A stretch of 64,000 bases of DNA from Pilaira anomala (lineage: Eukaryota; Mucoromycota; Mucoromycetes; Mucorales; Mucoraceae): NCBI GenBank assembly GCA_025716855.1, contig JAIXMQ010000023.1:347635-411634 (forward strand), written 5' to 3'. Below are positions 25,196 to 35,192 of this stretch, in pieces. Each line of letters opens with the position of its first letter. Position 1 is the stretch's first letter. The notes under the pieces are model-generated. The model saw only the letters and a program-made list of their open reading frames with translations, was not told the DNA's origin and ran no database searches. The position numbers and the translations under genes are program-made.

Positions 25196-27394
25196 TCTTA
25201 ATCACCAGAAAAAAAAAAAGCTTATAATCAGAAGGTTTTGTATTCCCTTCCTAAATCATTCATCCAGAATCACAGAATAATTATAGAAAAATGTAAACAA
25301 ACAAAAGTATAAACACGCACTAAAAATAAAAGATAATCTTTCTATATTCTCTTTTAATTCTTTTTCTAGTTCCATTTTTTCTTGCATGTAAAAAAGTAAT
25401 AGAGCAGCTGTCAAAACAATTTTTTTTAAAAAAAAAAAAAGGGGGGGGGGGAGGGAGGGGCAGAAAGATAAAATGTTTGTTGTAAAGTAAAAGAATTGGC
25501 CCATGTTGTTCTCTTGAAACTAATCATGTCATTTACTTCCGCTACAATCCTATATTTATGCTGCTGAAGCTATAGCTTATTGGTGTTCCCGGGTTGACGG
25601 TACAACCCGCAAGGTTGGATGAACAAGTTCTCTTAAAAAGTGTGGGATTTTAAACCTTAAATAGGATAAATTCCTGGAAATAACTGTCAAATTTGGTTAC
25701 TCGCGTATCACTCGTTTTCGTTATACTGTCAGTCTATCTTTTTTTTTTTTTTTTCTTACCAATGAGCGGTTTCTGTAAAACTCTTTTTCTGTACTACATC
25801 CCTTTGCAAACGATCTAATATGTAATCCTTTTCCTGATTTTTTTTTCTTTGAATTACATGTTTCAAAACGTGTGCTTTTTTTTTTTTAAACCGATTCTCC
25901 AGTCACCACCCTCTTTTGATTTAACTATGTAAATAATTTATTTTTCCCACGAGTAGTGATCGATTGATTATCGAAGCGAGCATAAATATTATATCTTAAT
26001 TAGCAAACACTTACAAAAAAAAAAACAAAGCGAAACAAAACGAACGCGTCTTGTCTGATCATCAATCAACATTGTTTACTATATCTTTGTTTTATGTATG
26101 CAACTCTGTTTTAAAAAAAAATTATTCTTATTCGAAAATTCATTTTACTAAATTTAGCAAAGAAACACTTTTTTTTTTGACTATCACTTCGAGTGCTGCT
26201 GTATAACATTGAAAAAAAAAATGTTTCCTTACTTTCTTTAGGGGTAAAATGGCAATTGATCGTTGTTAAAGCGACACAAGATCGAGATTCCGGATATGCA
26301 TAAAACAAAATTCTATCCAATGATTTTTATTTGTAGATTACGATCCTTCTCACAACTTTTAGCCCTGAAGCCACCACTGCATTTTCGTGAGTCTATCTAT
26401 TTTGCAATTTCAACGTAATTACTTAAACACTCATAAAAAAAAACAAATAGAATAAACCCATTTCTCTCACGACTAACTAGATAGATCTTCACTAACTAAT
26501 AACCTTATCAACAATATTTTATTAATGCACGTAAATAAGACTGTATAACTGAAAAAAAAAACACTTCTTAGTTCTTGGCGTCTTTTATTTATATTAATGT
26601 TTCTTATCTCTCTAATTTTATTTGTTCACGTTTGTACCTTTGCCTCTAGATACACAAAAACCATTGTTACTAATATTTTAGTCATGATCGAAGTATCTTC
26701 TGGCTACCATATGGTAGAATGTAAAAGCGCGCCAACAGTATGTAATCTATTATTAATCTTCCAACTCCAGCTCGTTTTGCTTGTGTTAAGAAAAAAATAA
26801 ATAAAAATACAAACAAAAATAAAAATACAAATAAAAAATAAAAATGAGTAGGTTTATCGATTAAAGCCTATTGTATGCTTTCAAGTGATGATGAAAAGCT
26901 TTCTTTGAAAAGACACAGATAGAGCAGTATGGGTCAGATAAATTATCTCGTATAGCTAGTACCACTGTGAATACATGAACTGCAGTAGCGTTATTTTAGT
27001 TTGCTATATTTATTTTAAATGTATTATATATATTTATCAGTTGACAACATTTCTACTACTGTTTTGATACATTTCCTGTTATTTATTATCATGAACTCTT
27101 CAGAACATTGTGTATGCTTGAGTTCTTCTAATAAAAAATACAGAATACTTATGAGAGCATCTTGGAATTGCAAAGAAATGAATAGAACGAAATCTCGAAC
27201 TGGAATTTGATAGGTACCTGAAAAAAAAAAAAAGAGAGGAGGTTTAAAAAAAAATCCTGCTAGAATAAAAGGGTAAACTAAAACAGGCAATGGTACAAAG
27301 CCATGCTATTCCTTCTAATAGTTTTAGATAATACATGCTATTTTTTTTTTGATTTATTTATGATATGTTAATGAGAGAATGCTATCCAGGAAAA
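25196..27394. other. Long intergenic region upstream of the PAS-GATA gene
   Basis: About 2.2 kb without a confident gene. Contents: a G/A-rich block with a 12-G run (25430-25460), a perfect 7-bp hairpin (25590-25609), many A/T runs, and two unexplained reverse frames (25290-25430 and 27024-27268). It could hold 5' untranslated sequence and promoter of the PAS-GATA gene. Confidence 0.5.
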
Positions 27395-27954
27395 TTACAT
27401 TTTTTTAGGTGCAAAGGAAGGAACGTTAAGGGGAAATGGAACGGTAGTGGGTTGTGGTATCGATGCGTCTACTTCCGCTTTCAAGTGTGGATTAGAATCC
27501 ACTAAATCATTAATAAGCTCAATTAGTTTTTCTTTATCCAATGTAGCTAGAAATAAAAAGTATTGGTATGAGTTATCAAAACTTGAAAACGTATATATCA
27601 ATCTTATCTTACCTAACAGTTTGCTAATAGGAAACTCTTTTTTTATATTCTGTCTATTACGTTTAGTTGTGTGTAATATATCTCTCTGTTGCTGCGGCTG
27701 TTGTACTATTGGTTTATATTCAATCTCGCTATTTGTCATTTCTTCATCCTCGTAAGAAGCACGTCTCTTACGGCCTATATAAACTATTAGTTAATTATTT
27801 TACGAAAAAAAAAAAAAGTATTACCTTTTGTGTTTCCATCGTTTGAAGGAGGTGTATATAAAGTAGGTTCTTTTGGTTTCGCTAAATAATGAGAAGAGCG
27901 GTAGAGACGTTGCTGTTGTCTGAATAAACTATTTTGACTTTGAGATGAAGACAT
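27395..27954 (-). CDS. Short Cut8/STS1-like nuclear proteasome tether
   Basis: Three exons (27825-27954, 27613-27774, 27395-27546) give 147 aa. A basic cluster GRKRRASYEDEE resembles a nuclear localisation signal. The C-terminal half, FPISKLLATLDKEKLIELINDLVDSNPHL followed by DASIPQPT, matches the N-terminal/dimerisation part of Cut8/Sts1, which anchors the 26S proteasome at the nucleus in yeasts. The usual family length is well over 200 aa; the C-terminal helical bundle is missing here. The reading frame ends with a clear stop after SFAPKKM. It may be a naturally short form, a truncated paralogue, or a gene whose last exon I failed to join. Confidence 0.6.
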
Positions 27955-28090
27955 TTTATAGATGGATTATAAAAAAAAAAAGAAAAGAAACGAAAAAAAA
28001 AATAGAAAAATGAAGAAAAAAATATAAATAAATAAATAATCGGCCGTGACTGCTGTCATCATGCTTTATTTTAAAAAAGTAATAGATAAC

Positions 28091-28555
28091 TTAACACGCA
28101 GATATCCATTCCCAACCATCCAGTCCAGCTGCCTTCATTTCTTCTTGTGTAGGCATAAAGTCACTTGGGACTACTATATATATATCCTCCTCCTCCTCCT
28201 CCTCCTCCTCCTCCTCCTCTTCATCATCTTCTTCCTCTTCCTCGCGGTCCTCTTCTTCTTCTTCTTTTTTTTCAATCTTCTTCTTCTTTTTATTCGTTTG
28301 TGCTATCAACCTTTTCCTTGCTACAATTTGAATACTCTTTTTAACTATATCATTGGTCTCTTCTAATTTCTGTTTTTCTCTACGAAGATTGGCAATTGTT
28401 TGCTTTAACAAGTCAATATCCTGATCATAATTTACAGCTAATTCTTCCTCTTCTTTATCTGCTTCATCTATCCATGCACCAGGTAACGTTTGTAAATTTA
28501 CTTTTCTTCGTTTTAAAAGTGTACCTTCTGTATAATGCGGTAATAACATTTTCAT
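28091..28555 (-). CDS. Small acidic coiled-coil protein, unknown
   Basis: Single exon of 154 aa from the first ATG at 28555. It begins MKMLLPHYTEGTLLKRRKV, then QTLPGAWIDEADKEEEE, a coiled coil (about residues 45-85, LLKQTIANLRREKQKLEETN), a Lys run, a run of about 40 mostly Glu/Asp residues, and ends with SDFMPTQEEMKAAGLDGWEW. I do not recognise the family. The conserved-looking N- and C-terminal segments around low-complexity middle suggest a real protein. It lies in tandem, 136 bp upstream of the Cut8-like gene, on the same strand. Confidence 0.55.
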   Translation of the reverse strand: MKMLLPHYTEGTLLKRRKVNLQTLPGAWIDEADKEEEELAVNYDQDIDLLKQTIANLRREKQKLEETNDIVKKSIQIVARKRLIAQTNKKKKKIEKKEEEEEDREEEEEDDEEEEEEEEEEEEDIYIVVPSDFMPTQEEMKAAGLDGWEWISAC

Positions 28556-28558
28556 CAA

Positions 28559-29606
28559 GTAAAATAAAAATATATAAATAAATAAAAAAAAGAAAGGAGA
28601 AAGTATAAATAAAATAGTAAAATAAAAAAAAAGTAGTGGCGTTTTTTTTTTTTTTTTTTTTACTAGTCATAAGTTACTTAAGGAGGGGTTAGCAAATCAG
28701 ATGAATAGCTAACATCATCACGGGAACATCTCGTTACATTTTGCAAGACAAAACTGATTTTTCTGAAACATATTTTTTTGCCTTCTTCTAAATGGTGGCT
28801 TTTTTCATATCTCAAATTATAAAATGATACGATATTTAACCGCCCAACTGTGTTTCTAAAATAAATTTTGCAAATTTACAACTATAATAAATATTAGATT
28901 AAAGAATATAAATCGTCAACACACGTTTTTGCACACACGCACACGCAAAATGATTCTATTTTGGTAACACAAAAATGCATCCAATTTCATGCATATGACA
29001 CTGAGTAACTCAGCAAATTTATTGTTAAAATTACTGATCCGGTCCGGGTATTTACACTAATGCTTCTGGTAAAATTTTACTTTTCATCATTTTGAACCTT
29101 GAGTAATTGAAACAATAAGTCGGCTTTTTTTTTTTTAGAACTGTTAGGTATAGAGCGGTAATAGGATCTACCTGATTGAAGCGATTGAAATAAATTTCGT
29201 TCAAACGGGAATGAAAAGGAATCATAATTGACTTCAAGAAAGTCAACCGAAAATACCTTCAAAGGGATTCGATCCTTTAACACTAGTTGTAGTGATTTTA
29301 CCTAACCAATTTTACATAGTATATATGTATATTTTGAATAAACATCCTAACTTTATTAGTATGTATTCTTTTGAGAAAAATATTAGAAAAAAGATACTTC
29401 AATTTATCCGCGATCTCAATACATACAAGTATATTTCTGATTCAAGGCAAAGAGAGAAGAGATACTTTGTTCATTACTGATTTCAATTTAAAACAGCAAA
29501 AGCTTGTAAGGTCATAAATTTTCTTTAATTATACACTATATCTTGAGAGAAAAAATAAGGGAAAATATAGCCAAAAAAAAAAAATTCAATAGCGCCATAA
29601 AAATCC
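28559..29606. other. Intergenic, no gene recognised
   Basis: AT-rich. Reverse frames at 29052-29283 read as short peptides broken by an A-run and have no known motif; they might be a degraded coding sequence. No other signal seen. Confidence 0.45.
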
Positions 29607-31577
29607 TAGCCAATCACATCGCTTAAAAAGGGGGTAAAGTGTTGTATTTTCAGGCAAAAATCAGCCATTACTTGACCTTGTGATTTTTCCGAAAATTTTA
29701 AATATGGATATATGTTGGGATTATAAGAGTCTAGAGCAAATCTATTGAATGGTTTCTAATATAGAATTTGACGCTTTTTCGAATGATGTAAAAATCAAAG
29801 TAGAGTAATTATAAAGATTAAAGATTATTGTGAGAAAGTCAAATTACGGTTTTTGTTAGGGCAAGTATATTTTTCATATCTAAAGTTATGAATCCAAATA
29901 CACGAAAAGATGCGCCTTTAAATTCTGCATCGACTGTACATTATGTTGTATATTAGAATAATTGATTTAGGATGACTTTAATTTGACAAGAAAGAAAATT
30001 TTGTCCATATCTCGATTTTTTTTCCATTTTAGGGGTAAAAAAAAAGGGGCGCCCATAGGCTTTGTAGTGTATCTAGTGTATTTTCATAGGGTGTGTAACG
30101 TTTCACTCTGCTTAAAGTCCTATGGACACCCCGTTTGTTTTTCACCCTTGAAAATAAGCGCGCCTCATATAAACTACACACACCACTTTAGTATCTACAG
30201 ACACCACATATTTAAGCCCAGAAAACCTTTCAAGTCAAAGTAAAGTCCTTTGATATTAACTATTCTATTATACAATACTATATCCAGAAAATTCTAAATT
30301 TTGATGGGCAGATGACTGTATATAAAGATGTATTTTTTTATATGTAAAAAATATACTTTTTATAACAAAAACTGTTTTCCTTACATGCACTACAAATGGA
30401 GAGTGCATGTAGCGCAGTCTACATACACCTCGTTTTTCGGTCCCAGAAACCTAAATTTTGACAAAAAATACCTTCTTGTCAAAGTAACGTTCCTCTAAAT
30501 CAACTATTTCATTAAACAATATGATATACAGAAAGTGCAGAATTTGAAGGCGCATCTTTCTATATAATTTGATTTATATTATTGGAAACAGAAAATATAC
30601 TTGCCCTAACAAAAACTGTAAACCGTTTTATCACAATAACCATTAATATTTGTAATTATTTTGTTTTGATTTTTACATCATTCGAAAGAGTGCAAAATTC
30701 TGTATTTACCGTTAAAAGAACAAGCGTTAAAACCATTTTAGTGTAAAGATATATCTACCTTTCTGATTTTTGAAAAAATCCATAGGGGGGGACTAGCAAA
30801 TTTTTCTAAAAAATGGAATTTTTTTCACGGCTTAAAAAAAATTAAAAATTAGAAATGCAGATATATCTTTGTATTTAAATGGTTTTAAAGTTTAGCTTTT
30901 TATTGATGTCTAAGGTAGAATTTGACCCTCTTTCGAATGATGTAAAAATCAAAGTAGTATAATTATAAAGTTTAATAGTCATTGCGAGAAAGCACAGCTT
31001 CTATTAGGACATGTATATTTTTTATATACAAGATAATAAATCTAAATGCATCGAAATCTTAGTTTTTAAATTCTACATCTTTGGAATATAACATTATCTA
31101 ACAAAATATGTCTGTATCCTGATTTGGTTTTTTTCCTGTTTTTGGACCTAAAAATTGAGATTTGGGTCCAAATTTCTTTATTTTCAAATTAAAGTCTTTT
31201 ATTTCACCTATTCTATTTCACTGTATAATATACTATCAATGCAGAATTTGAAGGAGCATCTTTCTATTGATTTAGAATTATTATTTTGTATGTAGAAAAT
31301 ATACTTGCCCTAACAAAAACTGTATATCGTTTTTTCATAATACCTATAAACATTTGTTACTATTTTACTTTGCTTTTTGCATCATTAAAAAGAGCGTCAA
31401 ATTCTACATGTATTGGTAAAAAGCTAAGCTTTAAAACCTTTTTAATGTAAAGATGTATGGATATTTCTGAATCTTGAAAAAATCCATAGGGGGGGACTGG
31501 CTCATTTTTGCCTAAAAATACACTTTTTCCCCCTTTTCCGATGATTTGATTGGCTCAAAAATTTTTTCGCTACAACA
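29607..31577. repeat. Fold-back repeat element, copy 1
   Basis: About 2 kb without any long open frame. The left end (29607-29668, tagccaatcacatcg... ) is an imperfect inverted copy of the right end (31507-31556, ...gatttgattggctc). Inside, a unit containing the strings cttgccctaacaaaaactgt, acatcattcgaaagag and aaaaaatccataggggggga occurs forward at about 30470-30800 and 31195-31510 and inverted at about 29660-29960 and 30840-31100; a more diverged forward unit lies at about 30210-30390. A second copy occurs at 62270-63785 in the same orientation. The inverted ends and lack of coding capacity fit a non-autonomous fold-back or MITE-like element, but no target-site duplication was identified. 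Confidence 0.8.
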
Positions 31578-31875
31578 AAAAAATCATGTTTACAATACCT
31601 CGTTTTCCTTTATCAAAAAGACTAATAAAGGCCGGTAAATACCAAGTGCAGGGTAGGGGCTTTACTACCATAATGCAATGGAGATTTCAAAAGAGTTCTT
31701 CTTTTTTTTCTAAAAAAAAAAACTGAAAAAAAATGGATAGGTGATGAATACCTTTTACCATATTTAATGACTCTTTTATTTTGTATGTGCATCATATGTA
31801 CACTAGATATCAAATACAATATACATAGATTATTTATTAGCTTTTGAAAAAATCGTACTGTTTATTTATTATTAA

Positions 31876-32464
31876 CTAGTCGCTGTTAATAATATCAATT
31901 TTGATATTGTCTCTTTTTCCGGCATCAATTTTGATATGGATATCTTTAGTATATTTTTTATTGACATGTACATTTACACTGACAACTTTTTCGTTACGCA
32001 TTTTTTTACAAACAGGCTCAATAACTTTGTCAACTTTTTCTTCATCAGTTGCTTTTTCATCAATATCGACCTCAGATTTCACAAAAATGGGTTCAGGTTT
32101 ATCAATCTCGGGACTTCTGTTGGAATTTTTGTCGTTCTCTTTTTCTTTTTGTTCTAGAAATTAGATAAGTTGAGTATTCGTAAAACCATTTTATACATAA
32201 AAGGATGTAAGGGCTCTTTCATTACGTCTTTTATTAGCTAACGCTTTTTCGTAGATACTCATCTATATGTAGAAAACAAAAAGTTTTATATTAACTAAAT
32301 GGAGTTTTTAGCTATTGACAATTATCGATATAATATAAAGTATAACTACAATCATTTGTAGTTCCTTAATTATTTCTCTCAGATCTATAAATTCTTTTAG
32401 ATGTGCGTATGTTTTTTAATGTATCATACTTACTGCTTACTACGCTTTTATTTGATGAGGTCAT
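31876..32464 (-). CDS. Small Lys/Glu-rich protein, unknown
   Basis: Four short exons (32434-32464, 32350-32393, 32226-32262, 31876-32153) join in frame to 129 aa. The N-terminal half is helical (KFIDLREIIKELQMI, YEKALANKRQQKEKEN); the C-terminal half alternates charged and hydrophobic residues (VVSVNVHVNKKYTKDIHIKIDAGKR) and ends DIINSD. I do not recognise the family. Support comes from the good donor sites (gtaagt at exon 1, gtaatg at exon 3) and the preserved frame across three introns; the exon structure remains a hand model. It lies close to the fold-back repeat. Confidence 0.45.
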
Positions 32465-33007
32465 TTAATGATTTACAAACTAGAATTGAAGAAAAAAGAA
32501 AAGGAGATAATCATTTTCATCGCATATCTATATATATATAATTTTTTTAAAAAAAAAAAATGATAAAATACCAGTTAATTTATCTTTAAATAATTTGGAA
32601 CTATTCTATGTACTTTATGTACATACATACAGGTAGTATCATAAAATAATAGTGATTTTATAAATAGATGTAAACAATAACAAAATGAAATAGAATTTCG
32701 GTGAGCTACATACACACATATAACTAAAAAATCAAAATGACATCGCTAAATAACGATCGATGGTGTGTATATGATGCTACTAGTAATACGGAAAAGCCGT
32801 ATATCATGAGGGAAAAAAAAACCAGTTTATAAAGAATTTATTACATCTATACCAACGAGTAGTGGTATTATTATTGTTTTTATTGTACATTATAGGAGGA
32901 GGAAATTTGTAAGAAGAAGTATTAATAGGTGTTGAGGTATTATAGTATTACATATTAAGTAGAAGTATATAGTAAAGTTAAGTTATTGTATTTCTATTGT
33001 CTAAATA
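32465..33007. other. Intergenic spacer
   Basis: AT-rich region between two minus-strand genes, with a T-run/A-run junction near 32545. No gene seen. Confidence 0.45.
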
Positions 33008-35024
33008 TTATAAAGTGATGACATTGGGATCACCATTCTATAAAAAATATATATATTTAGTATAGGTTACATGAGAAAAAATTACGAGTTACTTACAAAA
33101 GGATGACGCCAACCGCATTGAAATTCATTCTTTTTATAGGATCTATCTTCACTTGTAGATGTATTATAACCAATATGATACATGAGTAAAGTCTTGCTTG
33201 TCACTAAAGTCTGCGTACATTCTCTACATTCATACAAATTACCCAACAAACACTGTTGAATGATGATATCTGGTGGTAAGTTGGGATACTTTAACAATAA
33301 ACCCGAAGCTAATTTAGCAATTTTTGGCTTTAAGAATAAACCACTTCCACCTGTACCCACAAATACACCACAATGATTTGGTGATTTAATATTTGCAGCA
33401 TAAATCACACTTTCAATCTTACGCCATTCTTTTGTACCACAAACAGGAAAGTCATCTTCAACTAATGCGATATAAGTAGATTGGTAGTTATCTGCAGCTA
33501 AACTGAGTGCCTTGGAGACATGGCTACGTTGATCTAAAGTATCTCCTTCTTCACGAATCCATTTAAGGTAACGTTGACCTCGTGGAGATGATTGAAATAA
33601 ACTTTCTGCTCTGTCATACTCTAAATGCGTAGTGAAATGTGTATAAACTAAAGTCTGAATACGATCATAGAGTGATCCTGGGTCAGGATGTTCAGGCCAG
33701 TTTTTTATATATGAGTCGAGTGTACGTGAAAGAAAGGGTGGGTTTCCTCTACGTGGTGCAGTCATGATGACAATTGTAAATAAGTAACGATCATACGATA
33801 ATTGATTTAAACTGTTTGGATCTACTAGACGTTCTTTGGTGTAATGTCCATTACAAATTAAGAGGACTGGTAAAATAGTGAAAACAATTAATAACCCTTT
33901 TCTGATCGCATCTTGTAATGTTCTCCAGAGTGGTAAAGGTCGATATCGACCCATAGTGATTTCATGAGGTAAATCCTCTACTGTATCTTCTTCCTTTTTT
34001 TCGTTTTCGCTCATAGGTTCATCTGATGCCCAATGTTTATCTTGCGCTAACCAAGTTTGAATGATGATCATACTAATAAATCCAGTTAAAAGTCCAGTTA
34101 AGGACCACCACAGAATATTCTTGGCAGCGTAGTTGACAAGGCACATGATGATTTGAAGTGTTACTTTTCGGATAGTGAATTGATTGTTTTCATTGCCATA
34201 CATTAAAATGTATTTATCTTGGATATTAAGTGATTGTATCACTACAAGTGCAAACAAAAAAGGGGCAAGACCTATAATGGATTACATGTTAGTTTATATA
34301 TATATATATATTTTTTAGTTAAGAAAAGACTACCTTGACTACATTCATGTAATGAATCACTAAAGAATAGAGAAGGCACAGCCCAACCAGTACTTTTAGA
34401 AAAGATATACCCAATGCATTGTCGAATTGTACAGACTGAGAATAAGATGGAAGCGAGTACCACAACAAATCGTTTTGTTCCACCCAACATATGTGTTAGC
34501 GATTCTTCAAATAAGCCTAATATCAATACATTCCAACCAAACATGAGTATACTTGGAATTGAAGGCAAACATAAAAAGGGAGAAATAAACAAATTGGTTA
34601 TTTCTAAACGATGAATGACATAAGAGGGAGAAGAACAAGTGAAATCAAAGAGACCGAGAAAATTAAGTGTAGAGATAATGAAGGATAATAAAATGGTGTA
34701 ACGAGTGATGGTAGGCAAAGGCCAAAGACAGAGTAATTTTTGTGATTTAGATTTACTGTAAATTTGAATAAATGAAGAAGAAGTGGGAGGGGTATACTGT
34801 TGCAGTTGCTTTAATTTGTTGAATTTTCGAAATTGTTTTAATGCATAAAATGAATTTTTTCTGCCATGTTTTCGCTTATTTGACTTTCGGACAATCGAAA
34901 TAGGTTTGCTAATGTCGATAATGGTGGGTGAAACTTCATCATTAACTAACGTTGGTGAAGTTGGTCTCGACACCTCTTGAACTATTTGAACTGTGCCAAA
35001 TATTTTAAAAAAATACTCTGACAT
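33008..35024 (-). CDS. Multi-pass membrane protein: rhomboid-like N-terminus plus MGAT4/PGAP4-like glycosyltransferase
   Basis: Three exons (34334-35024, 33097-34271, 33008-33037) give 631 aa. After a basic N-terminal region come several membrane segments from about residue 95: TRYTILLSFIISTLNFLGLF, YVIHRLEITNLFISPF, ILMFGWNVLILGLFEESL, GLAPFLFALVVIQSL, and WWSLTGLLTGFISMIII. The pattern HRL...F plus an E after the second long helix resembles the inactive rhomboid family (UBAC2/Dsc2/TMEM115 type). From about 404 there is a different domain: MTAPRRGNPPFLSRTLDSYI and the acidic LVEDDFPVC (about 502), typical of MGAT4-like and PGAP4-like glycosyltransferases. The last 10 codons come from a 30-nt exon behind a strong gtaagt donor. 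The two parts share one uninterrupted exon, so this is a true fusion as sequenced. Likely in ER or Golgi. Confidence 0.7.
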
Positions 35025-35192
35025 TTTTTATGGATAAATAAAGAAGAAAAGAAAAAAAGAAAAAAAGGTGTAATTTTGTTTTTAATTACAACAATTCATT
35101 TATTAGAGGTACACGAAAAAAAGAAAAAGCGATCTACCTTTTCAGTCACACACCAATTAAATACTTGGTGTGTGTAAGTGTGCAAAGATACT

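Noticed and set aside
25590..25609. Perfect 7-bp hairpin (cgggttg ... caacccg) as a possible RNA gene or terminator
   Set aside because: Isolated hairpin with no recognisable RNA family around it and no gene end nearby.
26597..26800. 67-codon forward frame with hydrophobic start
   Set aside because: No family resemblance, no splice partners; likely chance in AT-rich DNA.
29250..29285. tRNA T-arm-like string (ggatcgaatccctt on the minus strand)
   Set aside because: No matching acceptor stem, D-arm or anticodon arm at the right spacing.
32813..33007. Reading the glycosyltransferase fusion to the stop at 33082 (ending FVSNS)
   Set aside because: A strong gtaagt donor sits exactly there and a 30-nt last exon at 33008-33037 continues in frame, so the shorter stop is an intron read-through.
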